Positions 24,795 through 34,800 of a DNA stretch of 64,000 nucleotides are shown piece by piece. The notes under the pieces were generated by a model. That model was not told where the DNA came from, ran no database searches, and saw only the letters and a list, made by a program, of their open reading frames with translations. The stretch is from the NCBI GenBank assembly GCA_023382675.1, contig JAHDWN010000030.1:1-64000 (forward strand), in the 5' to 3' direction. Origin of the DNA: Anaerolineae bacterium. Lineage in GTDB: Bacteria > Chloroflexota > Anaerolineae > Aggregatilineales > Phototrophicaceae. A program made the translations under genes and the position numbers. Each line of letters opens with the position of its first letter. Within the stretch, counting starts at the first letter, position 1.

Positions 24795-26909
24795 ATGGAT
24801 GTCTCGACACAACACGCGGACAGTCACAAGCAGCATCCACACAGCCACGTTGTCCAGCAGCACAATCAGGATCAACATACACACAGTGGTCATGGTGTGA
24901 TGCATGAAGGCCACGCCGACATGATGCGCAGGCGCTTCTGGGTTTGCCTGCCATTGACGCTCATTATCGTCGCTTTTTCGCCGATGGTGCAGCGCTGGCT
25001 CGGCTTTCAAATGCCGCAGTTTCCGGGCAATGATTGGGTCGCGCCCATCTTGAGCACAATCGTCTTCGTCTATGGCGGCCTGCCCTTTTTGAGCATGGCG
25101 CGCCAGGAATTGGCCTCGCGCCAACCGGGGATGATGACACTGATCTCGGTCGCAATCACGACGGCGTATGTCTACAGCCTGGGCATCTTCCTGTTCCCAC
25201 CCGCGGACGCCATGAACGAGCCGATGGATTTCTTCTGGGAACTGGCGACGCTGATCACCGTTATGCTGCTTGGCCACTGGATCGAGCTGCGCAGCGTCGG
25301 CCAGGCACAGGGCGCGCTGCGTGAACTGGCGAAACTGCTGCCGGATACCGCGGAACGCATTTTGCCTTCCGGCGAGACGGAAACGATCAGTATTCAGCAG
25401 CTCGAGCCTGGTGACCGTGTGCTTGTGCGCCCCGGCGCGAGCATCCCGGCGGATGGCATCGTCCACGAAGGCGAAAGCAGCGTCAACGAGTCGATGATCA
25501 CGGGCGAAAGCCGTCCCGTGGACAAAGCGTCCGGCGATCGCGTCGTTGGTGGCACGGTCAACGGCTCTGGCTCGCTGCGCGTCGAAATCCAGCAGGTTGG
25601 CGATCAAACGGCGCTGGCCGGGATCATGCGGCTGGTCGAGGAAGCACAGAAGAGCCAATCGCGCGCACAGACGCTCGCCCAGCGCGCCGCTTTCTACCTG
25701 ACGATTGTCGCCATTGGCGCGGGTCTACTGACCTTCATCGGCTGGATGATCTTCACCGGCAGGCTGCCGGACGCAGTACGCAATACCGTTACCGTGCTCG
25801 TGATCGCCTGCCCGCACGCGCTTGGGTTGGCTGTCCCGCTGGTCATCTCGATTTCGACCACGCTCTCGGCGCAGAACGGGCTGCTTGTGCGCAAGCGGAT
25901 CGCGCTTGAGAAGGCGCGCGAGTTGAACTACATCGTCTTCGACAAGACCGGCACGCTGACCAGGGGCGAGCAGGGCGTCGTCAACGTCGCGACCGCTGGG
26001 ATCAGCCGTGACGAGGCGCTTGCCATCGCCGCCGGAATCGAGGGCGATAGCGAGCATCTGATCGCACAGGCGATCCGTCGCCACGCGGAAGATCACGGTA
26101 TCCAGCCCAGCGCTGTGACCGACTTTCAGAGTCTGGCCGGGCGTGGCGTGCAGGCGAGGATCGGCGGCGTCACCTATTACGTCGGTGGCCCGCGCCTGTT
26201 GGAGCGGCAAGGTTGGTCGCTGCCGGCGTCGCTTCAGGCGGCGCAAAAGGACGCCGAATCTGCCGGGCAGGCGGCAATCTATCTTGGCAAAGATGGTGAA
26301 GTCGTCGCCCTGTTCGCCATCGCCGACGTGATCCGCGAGGAAAGCTACGCAGCGGTCGATAAGCTCCACGAGCTGGGGCTGAAGGTGGCGATGCTGACCG
26401 GTGATAGTGAAGCGGTAGCGCGTTCAGTCGCCGATCAGCTTAGGATCGACACCTTTTTCGCCGAGGTGCTGCCGGAGAATAAGTCCGACAAGATCCGCGA
26501 ACTGCAGCATAACGGCAGCAAGGTTGCCATGGTCGGCGACGGGGTCAACGACGCCCCGGCGCTTGCAACTGCCGATGTCGGTATCGCGATTGGCGCGGGC
26601 ACCGATGTCGCCATCGAAAGCGCAGGCATCATCCTGGCGAAGTCGAATCCGTTCGACATCGTCAAGATCATCGAACTCAGCCGCGCCACCTATCGCAAAA
26701 CGATTCAGAATCTGGTCTGGGCGACCGGCTACAATCTGATCGCGATCCCGGTCGCCATGGGTATTTTTGCGCCGCTCGGCCTGACGCTCGATCCGGCGAT
26801 CGGCGCGGCGGTCATGTCGCTGAGCACAATCATCGTGGCTCTCAATGCCCAGTTGCTGCGCCGCTTGGATTTATCGGCGCAGTCTGCCCTGCACGGAGCG
26901 GCTGCATGA
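24795..26909 (+). CDS. copB: CopB-like P1B-type copper ATPase (CPH motif)
   Basis: This 704-residue P-type ATPase exports metal from the cytoplasm. It has a His-rich N-terminal tail (residues 5-40) instead of an HMA domain. The actuator loop is TGESRP, the membrane metal site is CPH at about 338-340 ([14 protein letters not shown]), the phosphorylated Asp is about 383 in DKTGTLT, and the hinge is [13 protein letters not shown] and a His-rich N-terminus define the P1B-3/CopB group, usually associated with Cu(I)/Cu(II) or Ag. The nucleotide-domain motif that is normally SEHP reads SEHL. The next gene starts inside its stop codon (ATGA). Confidence 0.92.
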   Translation: MDVSTQHADSHKQHPHSHVVQQHNQDQHTHSGHGVMHEGHADMMRRRFWVCLPLTLIIVAFSPMVQRWLGFQMPQFPGNDWVAPILSTIVFVYGGLPFLSMARQELASRQPGMMTLISVAITTAYVYSLGIFLFPPADAMNEPMDFFWELATLITVMLLGHWIELRSVGQAQGALRELAKLLPDTAERILPSGETETISIQQLEPGDRVLVRPGASIPADGIVHEGESSVNESMITGESRPVDKASGDRVVGGTVNGSGSLRVEIQQVGDQTALAGIMRLVEEAQKSQSRAQTLAQRAAFYLTIVAIGAGLLTFIGWMIFTGRLPDAVRNTVTVLVIACPHALGLAVPLVISISTTLSAQNGLLVRKRIALEKARELNYIVFDKTGTLTRGEQGVVNVATAGISRDEALAIAAGIEGDSEHLIAQAIRRHAEDHGIQPSAVTDFQSLAGRGVQARIGGVTYYVGGPRLLERQGWSLPASLQAAQKDAESAGQAAIYLGKDGEVVALFAIADVIREESYAAVDKLHELGLKVAMLTGDSEAVARSVADQLRIDTFFAEVLPENKSDKIRELQHNGSKVAMVGDGVNDAPALATADVGIAIGAGTDVAIESAGIILAKSNPFDIVKIIELSRATYRKTIQNLVWATGYNLIAIPVAMGIFAPLGLTLDPAIGAAVMSLSTIIVALNAQLLRRLDLSAQSALHGAAA

Positions 26910-27307
26910 AAACGTGGTCGCTGTTCCTGACGCTGTTGGGGATACTCGTGCTTGCGACGGGCTGCGGCGTGCGATCAGACGCTCCCGCCGCGTCGATAGA
27001 AACGGCTGGTGTTCCCACCCTGTTGTATTTCTACACGGAGGGTTGACCACCTTGAGCGCAGATGGCGCCCATCGTGAATGGGCTGGAAGCAGAAATGGGC
27101 GATCGCATCGAGTTTCGCTCTCTGAACGCGCTGGACGGCGCAGATGGACAGCAGCTATTCGAGGCGCTGGCGCTGCCCGGACATCCGGGTTACGTCATCT
27201 TTGACATGAATGGGCGGGAGACTTTTCGGGCATTCGGGGTCATCACAGTCGACACATTACGCGCCGCCATCGAGGCGACGTTGCAGGAAGAAGGTAATCA
27301 TGGCTGA
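26906..27307 (+). CDS. Thioredoxin-like lipoprotein, predicted selenoprotein with U-P-P-U active site
   Basis: From ATG 26906 (overlapping the copB stop as ATGA) one frame runs to TGA 27307, 133 codons, interrupted only by two UGA codons at 27044-27046 and 27053-27055. The N-terminus is a lipoprotein signal with lipobox LATGC. The thioredoxin strand reads TLLYFYTEG, then UGA-Pro-Pro-UGA, then [11 protein letters not shown], so both UGAs occupy exactly the two cysteine positions of a CPPC redox motif (codons 47 and 50). The rest is a normal thioredoxin fold with a cis-Pro-like loop ([11 protein letters not shown]). A 17-nt hairpin starts 11 nt after the second UGA. Read with selenocysteine, this is an envelope thiol/selenol oxidoreductase in a copper operon. 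The alternatives are a pseudogene or a start at ATG 27062, which would remove the active site. It overlaps copA by eight bases. Confidence 0.75.
27067..27083 (+). promoter_or_regulatory. Candidate bacterial SECIS hairpin
   Basis: GCCCAT (27067-27072) pairs perfectly with ATGGGC (27078-27083) around the loop CGTGA. The stem starts 11 nt after the second UGA. The loop lies 17 nt from the second UGA and 26 nt from the first, so one element could serve both. From general knowledge, bacterial SECIS elements have a loop within roughly 16-37 nt of the UGA and a G among the first two loop bases; both hold. The Escherichia coli fdhF mini-helix also begins 11 nt after its UGA. No bulged U is present. 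Confidence 0.55.
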
Positions 27308-29843
27308 AACAACGGTAAAACAGATCGAGCTGCCGATCACGGGCATGACCTGTGCCAACTGCGCGCGCACGGTCGAGCGCACGTTGAGCAAGACCGACGG
27401 CGTCGAGAGCGCGGTCGTCAACTTCGCCAGCGAAAAGGCGAGCGTCAGTTACGACCCGGATCATATCTCCACCGGTGATCTCATCGGGCGCGTCAAGAAC
27501 GCCGGTTATGACGTGGCGACGGCGACACTCGAACTGCCGATCACGGGCATGACCTGCGCCAGCTGCGTCCGCAACGTCGAGCGCGCGCTGAGCAAACCTG
27601 AAGGCATACTTGAGGTCAACGTCAACCTGGCGACGGAGAAGGCGCTGGTCACTTATGTGCCCGGTCTCGCCCGCCGTCCCGACATGATCAAAGCTGTCGA
27701 GGCCGCCGGATATGGTGTGGTCGATCTGTCACAGGCGGCTCAGCCAGAAGACGCCGAGCGCGCCGCCCGCGAGGCCGAAATTCAGCGCCAGGAGCGCCTG
27801 CTGCGCCTCGGTATCCTGTTTTCGCTGCCGCTGTTCCTCATGAGTATGGGGCGCGACCTCGTCATGGTGAGCCTCGGCGGGCACGCGATGGCGGGCATGG
27901 CCCAGCCGGAGACGCCGTTCGCGTGGCTGCTCTGGCAGGGCTGGCCGTTCATCTTCGGCCTGCTGGCGACGCCGGTGCAGTTCATCGTCGGCAGGCAGTA
28001 CATGGTTGGCACGTGGAAGGCCCTCAAGAACGGTACCGCCAACATGGACACGCTGATCGCGCTGGGGTCGTCCGCCGCCTACTTCTACAGCATCGCTGTC
28101 TTGATCGGCATCGTGCTCGGCGCGCAGGCGGTCATCGGCGATCACGTCTATTTCGAGACATCAGCGGTCATCATCACTCTGATCACCCTCGGCAAGCTGC
28201 TCGAAGCCCGCGCGAAAGGCCGCGCCAGCGAAGCGATCAAGAAGCTGATGGGGCTGGCTCCACGCACGGCGACCTTGCTGCGTGATGGGCAGGAACAGGA
28301 CGTTGCGGTCGACTCGCTGACGCCCGGCGACGTACTGGTCGTCAAGCCCGGCGAGCGTATCCCGACCGATGGTGTCGTCATCGAAGGCCGCTCGGCTGTG
28401 GACGAATCAATGCTCACTGGCGAGAGCCTGCCCGTCAACAAGAGCGCCGGTAGCAACGTCATCGGCGCGACGGTCAACAAGCAGGGCCGACTCGTCGTCG
28501 AAGCCACGCACGTCGGCGCGGAGACCGCCCTGGCACAGATCATCCGTCTGGTCGAGCAGGCACAGGGAAGCAAGGCCCCGATCCAGCGTCTGGCCGATCA
28601 GGTATCCGGAGTTTTTGTGCCGGTCGTGCTCGGCTTGGCGGCGCTCACTTTCCTGGGCTGGCTGCTCATCGGTCAGGTCGGCTTTGTGCAGTCGATGGTA
28701 CACGCCATCGCCGTGCTCGTCATCGCCTGCCCATGCGCGCTCGGTCTGGCGACGCCGACAGCGATCATGGTCGGCACCGGGCGCGGCGCGGAGATGGGTA
28801 TCCTGTTCAAAAACAGTGAGTCGCTCGAAAATGCGCATCGCATCGAAGTCATCGCGCTCGACAAGACCGGCACGATCACACGCGGTGAGCCTGCCGTGAC
28901 ACGGATCGTCGCCGTCAACGGTACAGATGAAAAGGATCTGCTGCGTCTGACCGCCAGCGCCGAGCGCGCCAGCGAACATCCGTTGGCGAGCGCTATCGTC
29001 GCCGAAGCACAGGCGCGCGGACTCTCACTCAGCCAGCCGACCGACTTTGAGGCGGACAGCGGGCGCGGCGTTCGCGCTGAGATCGACGGCAAGCAGTTGA
29101 TCATCGGCAGCCCGCGTCACGCGCGTGAACAGCAGATCGATTTGAGCGCCGTCGAGCCGCAGATCGACTCGCTGCAAGCCGCCGGGCAGACGGTCGTTAT
29201 CACCGCCGTTAACGGCGTGGCTGCGGGCATCCTCGGCATCGCCGATACCGTCAAGGAAGGCTCGGCGCAGGCGGTCGCGGATCTGCGCGCGGCAGGCGTT
29301 GAGGTCGTCATGATCACCGGCGACAACGCGCGCACGGCACAGGCTATCGCTCAGGAAGTCGGCATCGAGCGCACCATGGCCGATGTGCTGCCGGATCAAA
29401 AGGCTGATGCGGTGCGCAAGCTGCAAGCCGAGGGTAAACGCACGGCCATGGTCGGCGACGGCATCAATGATGCGCCCGCGCTGGCTCAGGCGGATGTCGG
29501 TATTGCCATCGGCACAGGGACAGACATCGCCATGGAAGCCTCGGACGTGACGCTCGTCAGCGGTGATCTGCGCGGGGTTGCGCGCGCGGTCGCGCTCAGC
29601 CGGGCGACGATGCGTACGATCCGCCAGAATCTGTTCTGGGCGCTGATCTACAACGTCATCCTCATCCCGGTCGCGATGCTCGGCCTGCTCGTGCCGATGC
29701 TCGCCGCGGGCGCGATGGCCTTCAGCAGCGTGTTCGTGGTGACGAATTCGCTGAGATTGCGCGGGAAGTCTATCGGTGGAGCAAAATTCGCGGTCAAGGA
29801 CGAATCTCAGAAGACCACAACTTCTGTTCCACAATCAGCCTAG
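27300..29843 (+). CDS. copA: CopA-type Cu(I)-exporting P1B-1 ATPase
   Basis: This 847-residue ATPase has two N-terminal HMA domains (GMTCANC near residue 17 and GMTCASC near 84) and eight membrane segments. The metal site is CPC at 477-479 ([12 protein letters not shown]), the phosphorylated Asp is 521 in DKTGTIT, the nucleotide motif is SEHPL and the hinge is [10 protein letters not shown]. All diagnostic features of Cu(I) P1B-1 ATPases are intact. The start at ATG 27300 overlaps the end of the thioredoxin-like gene and has GAAGG upstream; the frame is open further upstream without support. It is the last gene of the merR-copZ-copB-trx-copA operon and pairs with the CPH-type pump to clear the cytoplasm. 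Confidence 0.95.
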   Translation: MAETTVKQIELPITGMTCANCARTVERTLSKTDGVESAVVNFASEKASVSYDPDHISTGDLIGRVKNAGYDVATATLELPITGMTCASCVRNVERALSKPEGILEVNVNLATEKALVTYVPGLARRPDMIKAVEAAGYGVVDLSQAAQPEDAERAAREAEIQRQERLLRLGILFSLPLFLMSMGRDLVMVSLGGHAMAGMAQPETPFAWLLWQGWPFIFGLLATPVQFIVGRQYMVGTWKALKNGTANMDTLIALGSSAAYFYSIAVLIGIVLGAQAVIGDHVYFETSAVIITLITLGKLLEARAKGRASEAIKKLMGLAPRTATLLRDGQEQDVAVDSLTPGDVLVVKPGERIPTDGVVIEGRSAVDESMLTGESLPVNKSAGSNVIGATVNKQGRLVVEATHVGAETALAQIIRLVEQAQGSKAPIQRLADQVSGVFVPVVLGLAALTFLGWLLIGQVGFVQSMVHAIAVLVIACPCALGLATPTAIMVGTGRGAEMGILFKNSESLENAHRIEVIALDKTGTITRGEPAVTRIVAVNGTDEKDLLRLTASAERASEHPLASAIVAEAQARGLSLSQPTDFEADSGRGVRAEIDGKQLIIGSPRHAREQQIDLSAVEPQIDSLQAAGQTVVITAVNGVAAGILGIADTVKEGSAQAVADLRAAGVEVVMITGDNARTAQAIAQEVGIERTMADVLPDQKADAVRKLQAEGKRTAMVGDGINDAPALAQADVGIAIGTGTDIAMEASDVTLVSGDLRGVARAVALSRATMRTIRQNLFWALIYNVILIPVAMLGLLVPMLAAGAMAFSSVFVVTNSLRLRGKSIGGAKFAVKDESQKTTTSVPQSA

Positions 29844-29912
29844 CCAGTTCGAAATGTAGAATTGAGCGGAGAGGTAGGTGTTGTGCCTCTCCGCTCGATT
29901 CTCTGAGGGTGT

Positions 29913-30383
29913 ATGAACTACTTGTCTTTGTTTTCGCCCCATAACCTGGCTTTGTTGAGTGATTGGCTTTGTGAAACTGGGGAACTTTATGTTGACATAT
30001 ATTTGCCCCACAGTGGAGGGGGCAGCAGCGCGTACTTTGTTCGGTCTATGAATGACCTAAAATCCCTCATTGCACAACAGACTCACCCTGAAATCGAGAT
30101 TGCTGTATTTCACAATTTGCAATACCCCATTCGAGGTGTTGCCGACGAAACGCTTTTGAAGCGGGCTTTACAACAGATTGCTGATGGCGATTGGTACACC
30201 ATTGTGTCTTTGGAAAATGTCTACCCTTTCTCAGTCGCGTGGTGGGGAAATGGTAGGAGTCATCAAGAACTTGAGCGTGACTTCGCTGATGTATTGGGCG
30301 AGAAAGTGGGCATAGGCATCAACCCTGATGACGCTTATAACGGAGACTGGCGTAAACTTCATCACGGGGAAGTTTTCACATAA
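29913..30383 (+). CDS. Uncharacterised protein, probably truncated by a nonsense codon
   Basis: The 156-residue product has no motif I recognise; it reads as a soluble alpha/beta protein (LYVDIYLPHSGGGSSAYFVRS, IEIAVFHNLQYPIRG, VSLENVYPFSVAWWGNG). The base composition is AT-richer than the neighbouring copA, suggesting a separate origin. The stop TAA at 30381 may be secondary: the same frame continues after it with clearly protein-like sequence (YYERYAREPENYAWIIDLW) to TAG at 30468. The gene was therefore probably about 185 codons long before a nonsense mutation. Function unknown. Confidence 0.55.
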   Translation: MNYLSLFSPHNLALLSDWLCETGELYVDIYLPHSGGGSSAYFVRSMNDLKSLIAQQTHPEIEIAVFHNLQYPIRGVADETLLKRALQQIADGDWYTIVSLENVYPFSVAWWGNGRSHQELERDFADVLGEKVGIGINPDDAYNGDWRKLHHGEVFT

Positions 30384-30470
30384 TCCGATTCAAGGAATCA
30401 AAACTACTACGAGCGCTATGCTAGAGAACCTGAAAATTACGCTTGGATTATCGATCTATGGCAAGCGTAG
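30384..30470 (+). pseudogene. Detached 3' end of the preceding gene after an in-frame TAA
   Basis: Directly after the TAA of the gene at 29913 the same frame gives SDSRNQN followed by YYERYAREPENYAWIIDLWQA and TAG. The aromatic, well-mixed composition looks like coding sequence. It has no start codon or ribosome site of its own. Confidence 0.5.
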
Positions 30471-30494
30471 TGTAGTGGTTTGTCGTTTCAAGAC

Positions 30495-30611
30495 GTCGCG
30501 GGTGCGATGGCCTTCAGCAGTGTGTTCGTGGTGACGAATTCGCTCCGCCTAAAAGGTGCGATGCATCAAGCAAAATTGACTTCGTTGACGTCTCAACCTA
30601 AAAGCTTTTAA
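30495..30611 (+). pseudogene. Remnant of the 3' end of a second copA
   Basis: The frame reads [20 protein letters not shown] and then a different tail ending at TAA 30611. It matches the last membrane helix of the intact copA ([20 protein letters not shown] at about 29703-29760) almost exactly, but the tail after it diverges. It is therefore the end of a paralogous copper ATPase gene, not a simple tandem copy. The rest of that ATPase is absent: a different gene lies immediately upstream. Confidence 0.8.
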
Positions 30612-30670
30612 CGCGCCTGCGCTACCCTTGCCCATATCGACATCATTTCCATTCCAATTAGGGAGAAACA

Positions 30671-30702
30671 GACAGCGCCTCAGAAATGCATGAGGCGCTG
30701 TC
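30671..30702 (-). terminator. Terminator of the NTF2-like protein gene
   Basis: A perfect 12-bp stem, GACAGCGCCTCA (30671-30682) with TGAGGCGCTGTC (30691-30702), has an 8-base loop. On the minus strand it is followed by TGTTTCT. It lies 37 bases beyond the stop of the gene at 30739. Confidence 0.75.
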
Positions 30703-30738
30703 ATGTTCAGTCGAGATGCACTGTCGAGTTCTGGCAAA

Positions 30739-31680
30739 CTACGTTTCAGGCGGCAGGAACGCCCACAGCGCGGCGTTATCGTAATTCCACCATTCTTCGA
30801 CGATCTGCCCATCGACAAAACGATGTACCGCCATCCACAGAATGTTGACATGCCCGTCTTCGTCCGCGGGATCGGTCGCCGTTACTGATGTGACCACGCC
30901 TGTCAGGCACAGGTCGCCTTCGCAGATGATGCGCGTATCTACAAGGCTGAAACCGTCCAACCCGGCGAGCGCGTCGTACATGGCGACGGTCGCCTCCGCG
31001 CCGCTGCGATCTGCGAGATAATCATGAGTCACCACGCCGGCAGCATAGGCGTTCGCATTCGCTGCCGATCCGCCGCTGCTGAGGGCATCCCACAGCGATT
31101 GCAGAGTCGCGTGATGCTGCGCCGGGGTGGTGCTGGTCGTGCCAAGCCGCACATCCCATGGCTGCGATGCAAACGCATAATCGGCGGGTGCCCAGCCCAT
31201 GAACTGATAGAAGTTAATCGGATTGAATACTTCAATGTCGCTGAGTGCCATCCCGGTTTCATCAAATTCGGTGGCGAACAGGATATGGTCTCCGTAATGC
31301 TGTCCGTTTGGCGGCGTATCAAAGATTTCGCCTGTGAAGTCGGCTTCCTGATAACCGATGAGCCCGACGTAATTCCCATCCGCTAGGATGATATAGCCGG
31401 TGAAGTCGAGATCGAAGGCGGCGTTCATGTCATTTTCGCCGGGGATGGCGTCGGTCGGATTGCTCGGTGCGCCATCCGGTGAAAACGGTGTGTACGCCAT
31501 GTAGTCCGCCGAATTGATCGCCGGGAGCAGATCGGTCATGTTACGATTACGGAAATACTCGACGAACAAATAGATATTGGCGCGATTCGGCGCGATGGGA
31601 TCGGTTTCCTGAGCGAACACCGGCGCGGCGAAGGTGACAAACAATACCAACAAGAGCAAGCACAGCGGCAGCTTACGCAT
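30739..31680 (-). CDS. Secreted protein with SnoaL/NTF2-like domains
   Basis: This is an exported protein of 313 residues with a signal peptide (KLPLCLLLLVLFVTFAAPVFAQ). The mature part appears to hold two cone-shaped NTF2/SnoaL-like folds: RANIYLFVEYFRNRNMTDLLPAINSADYMAYTPF in the first half and QHHATLQSLWDALSSGG to VHRFVDGQIVEEWWNYDN in the second. The phrase FVDGQIVEEWWNYD is typical of SnoaL-like proteins. Catalytic residues cannot be identified. The start at ATG 31680 has AAAGGAG at ideal spacing; the frame is open upstream to 31770. It is divergent from the large SARP-type regulator, which may control it. Confidence 0.7.
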   Translation of the reverse strand: MRKLPLCLLLLVLFVTFAAPVFAQETDPIAPNRANIYLFVEYFRNRNMTDLLPAINSADYMAYTPFSPDGAPSNPTDAIPGENDMNAAFDLDFTGYIILADGNYVGLIGYQEADFTGEIFDTPPNGQHYGDHILFATEFDETGMALSDIEVFNPINFYQFMGWAPADYAFASQPWDVRLGTTSTTPAQHHATLQSLWDALSSGGSAANANAYAAGVVTHDYLADRSGAEATVAMYDALAGLDGFSLVDTRIICEGDLCLTGVVTSVTATDPADEDGHVNILWMAVHRFVDGQIVEEWWNYDNAALWAFLPPET

Positions 31681-31872
31681 AACAATCTCCTTTGAAGAAC
31701 AGAATTCGTGATAACTGACACTTGCGCGACGAGAACGAGTTTTCGTACTGTGGAAGATGAGCGACCTCACGCGCGACGCCAGCCGGGGTGATGTGTTTCA
31801 TCTTCCTGACTCTCAGTGTGATGCGCGCCCGTCAATCCATCGTCAAAGGAGATTAGAAGGAAACGGCGGACG

Positions 31873-34800
31873 ATGGGAACACTGCCAGTCCTATCGATCA
31901 TGTCCCTCGGCAAAGTCCGCATCAGCCGGGGAGAACTACCCGCCGAACCCTTGAGCGCGCAAAAGACGGCGGCGCTGTTGGTCTATCTTGCTTATACCAG
32001 TCAGCCGCAGTCGCGCGAACACCTGGCCGATCTGCTGTGGCATGATCGCGACCCTGCGCAGTCATCCGGCAGTTTGCGCATGGCAGTCATGACCCTGCGC
32101 AAGTCGTTCGAGCCTTACCTGCAAGTCTCCCGGCAGACGGTGGGCTTCGTGCCCAATAGTTATCGACTGGATGCGCATGCACTGATCACGGCGCTGAATG
32201 ATTTCGAGAAAGCGAACGGGCAGCGCTTGCGCACGCACGAACGCCAACTATCACAGGCGCTTGACCTGTATCACGGGGATTTTCTGCGCGATTTCTTTGG
32301 CGGCAGCCCGGAATTTGAGGCGTGGATCGAGTCGGTTCGCCACCACCTGCTGTCGGTTTATATTCAGGGAGTGGCAGCGCTCGCGCAGTTCTGGTCACAG
32401 GAAGGCAAAGCGGGTCAGGCGCTCCCACTTTTGCAGCGTGCGCTGCAATTCGATCCCCTCAATGAGAGTCTCAACAATGCGCTTATCCTGCTGACTGCAC
32501 GCAGGCAGGGAACCGCCGCTGCGATTGCGCATTTCCATGCCTATCAGGATCGACTGGAGCGCGAACTTGAGGCTGAGCCATCGGTGCGCACGCTGACCGC
32601 GATCCACTTGATCGGCGCTGTGCCGAATGCACCTGCCTTGTCTCCGCAGAACGGCGGCATTTCCGGCGCGGTTTTCCACATCGTACCATTGATTGGTCGT
32701 GACCATCTGCTGATGGAGATCGTCGGTTGGGCGGAAGATTCCGCTCATCCCCTGCTGACGCTGGTGGGTCCCGGCGGAATCGGCAAGACACGCGCTGCGC
32801 TTGCTGCCGCCGATGTGTTCAAGGAAACCGGGCTTTTCCCGGATGGGGTGTTTTTCGTGCCACTGAACCACTTTCACAGTGCGTCACAGATCGCCCCGGC
32901 GGTTGCTCATGCTTTAGGCTATCGTCCGCTGTCAGATGGTCGCTCTGTGCGTCGACAGGTGATTGATTACGTGCGGACAAAGCGTATTCTGCTCGTATTG
33001 GATAACTTCGAGCATCTGCTCGATGGCGCGGATTTCGCGGCGGAACTGGCGCAGTCTCGCTATGTGCGTGTCCTCGTCACGTCACGCGAGCCGCTTACCG
33101 TGCCGGAAGAAACCCTGCTCACCGTGCCGGGATTATTCTACCCGTCACCTAATACCCAATTAACCGATTATGACGCGGCGCGGCTGTTCGTCGCGGCAGT
33201 GCGGCGTGCCTTCCCCGATTACGCCCCTGCCGCAGCCGATCACGATGCGATTACGAACATCTGCCGCCTCGTGGACGGATCGCCGTTGGGGCTGCTGTTG
33301 TCTGCCGCCTGGATCGATGTTCTCACACCGACAGAGATCGCCGCGTTGATCCGCGAGAGTATTCAGGCGCTTGAAAATGATCTGCCCGGTCAACCGGAGC
33401 GACATCACAGCATCCACGCGGTATTTGCCATCACGCTCGAACGTCTGCCACTGCCGCTTCACTCAATGCTGATGCAGTTGGCGGTGTTCAGAGGCGGAAG
33501 CACCCGTCACGCGGCGGAAGCTATATCAGGTGCGGGAATCCGCGACTTGCAGAGTCTCGTCAGCCGGACGCTGCTCACACGCCACGCGGATGGGCGCTTT
33601 ACGATCCATGAACTGCTGCGGCGCTACCTGGAAGATCAGCTTCACCAGACTGAGCGGTACGCCAATGCACGAGACGCGCACAGCGCCTACTTTCTATACT
33701 TTCTGAGCCAGCGTGAACCGGACATCAAAGGGCAACGCCAGCAGGAGGCACTTCGAGAAATTGACGAAGATTTTGAAAATGTTCGCTCCGCGTGGGAATG
33801 GGCGTGCGAGAACCAAGCCATTGATCGGCTGGATGCTGCACTCGACGCGCTCTACTGGTACTGCGATATGCAGCGACGGCAGGGGGATCGCCTCGAACTG
33901 CTGCGATTGACACTGAACGCCGTTCAGCACAGCGGACATGATTTACTCTATGCGCGTGTGCTGGCGCGCTGCTGGCAAACTCCAGCGGAAGGACGAAAGA
34001 ACCTGCGGCAGGCTCTCAGGATCGCGCTGCGACACGAATCCGAGCGCGATATCGCGGAGTGCGTTTATCTGCGCGGGCGCGCCGCCCTGCTGGATAACCG
34101 CGACGCAGCGCCTAAGCTGTTCGCACGTGCCTACGATCTGATCGACGATCCTTTTTATCATGAGGTAGTCTGTTCGGATTGGGCAGTATCGCTCATTTAT
34201 GCCGGACACGCCGACGAAGCGGAGATCGTTAGCAGGCGCGAACTGGCGGCGGTGCGCCGTTCCGGAAACCGCATCTATCTGGCGAACCTGCTCTACAATC
34301 AGGCATCATCACTGGCGACGCGCGGCGCAAACGCCGAGGCGAACCGTTTTCACGAAGAAGCGCGGGCGGTGTTGACCGAATTGGGGCAATTTCTCAACGC
34401 CGCCGACATCGGCGCGTGGGGTATGGGTGTGACAGCGCTGCGCGAAGGCAATTTCGATCTGGCGCGCCGCCGCGCTCAGGAACTTTTGGAACTCTCGCAG
34501 GAAGTTCATGCGCGGGTGAGTCATGCACGGGCATTGTGCATCCTCAGCGCGGTTACATTGATCGACGGTGATCCGATTCACAGCCGCGAATTGGCACAGG
34601 AAGCGACGGACATGCTCGGTACACATGCCAACGCGACCTATGCCGATAGTTTTCTGGCGGCGGCGGCTGCCGCCCTCGGTGACTTCGACACGGCGCGGAT
34701 CATTTGCCATCGTTGGCTGCCGCTGGCGGTGCGCGTCAAGGAGCGCGTACTCACTTCGCTGCTGTTGATCCCGGCGGCAGCAGTGCTCGCAGCGTCAAGG

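Noticed and set aside
27062-27307. A shorter thioredoxin-like ORF starting at ATG 27062
   Set aside because: It would start right after the second UGA and lose the signal peptide and active site. There is no ribosome site before it, and the ATGA overlap at 26906 gives a better start.
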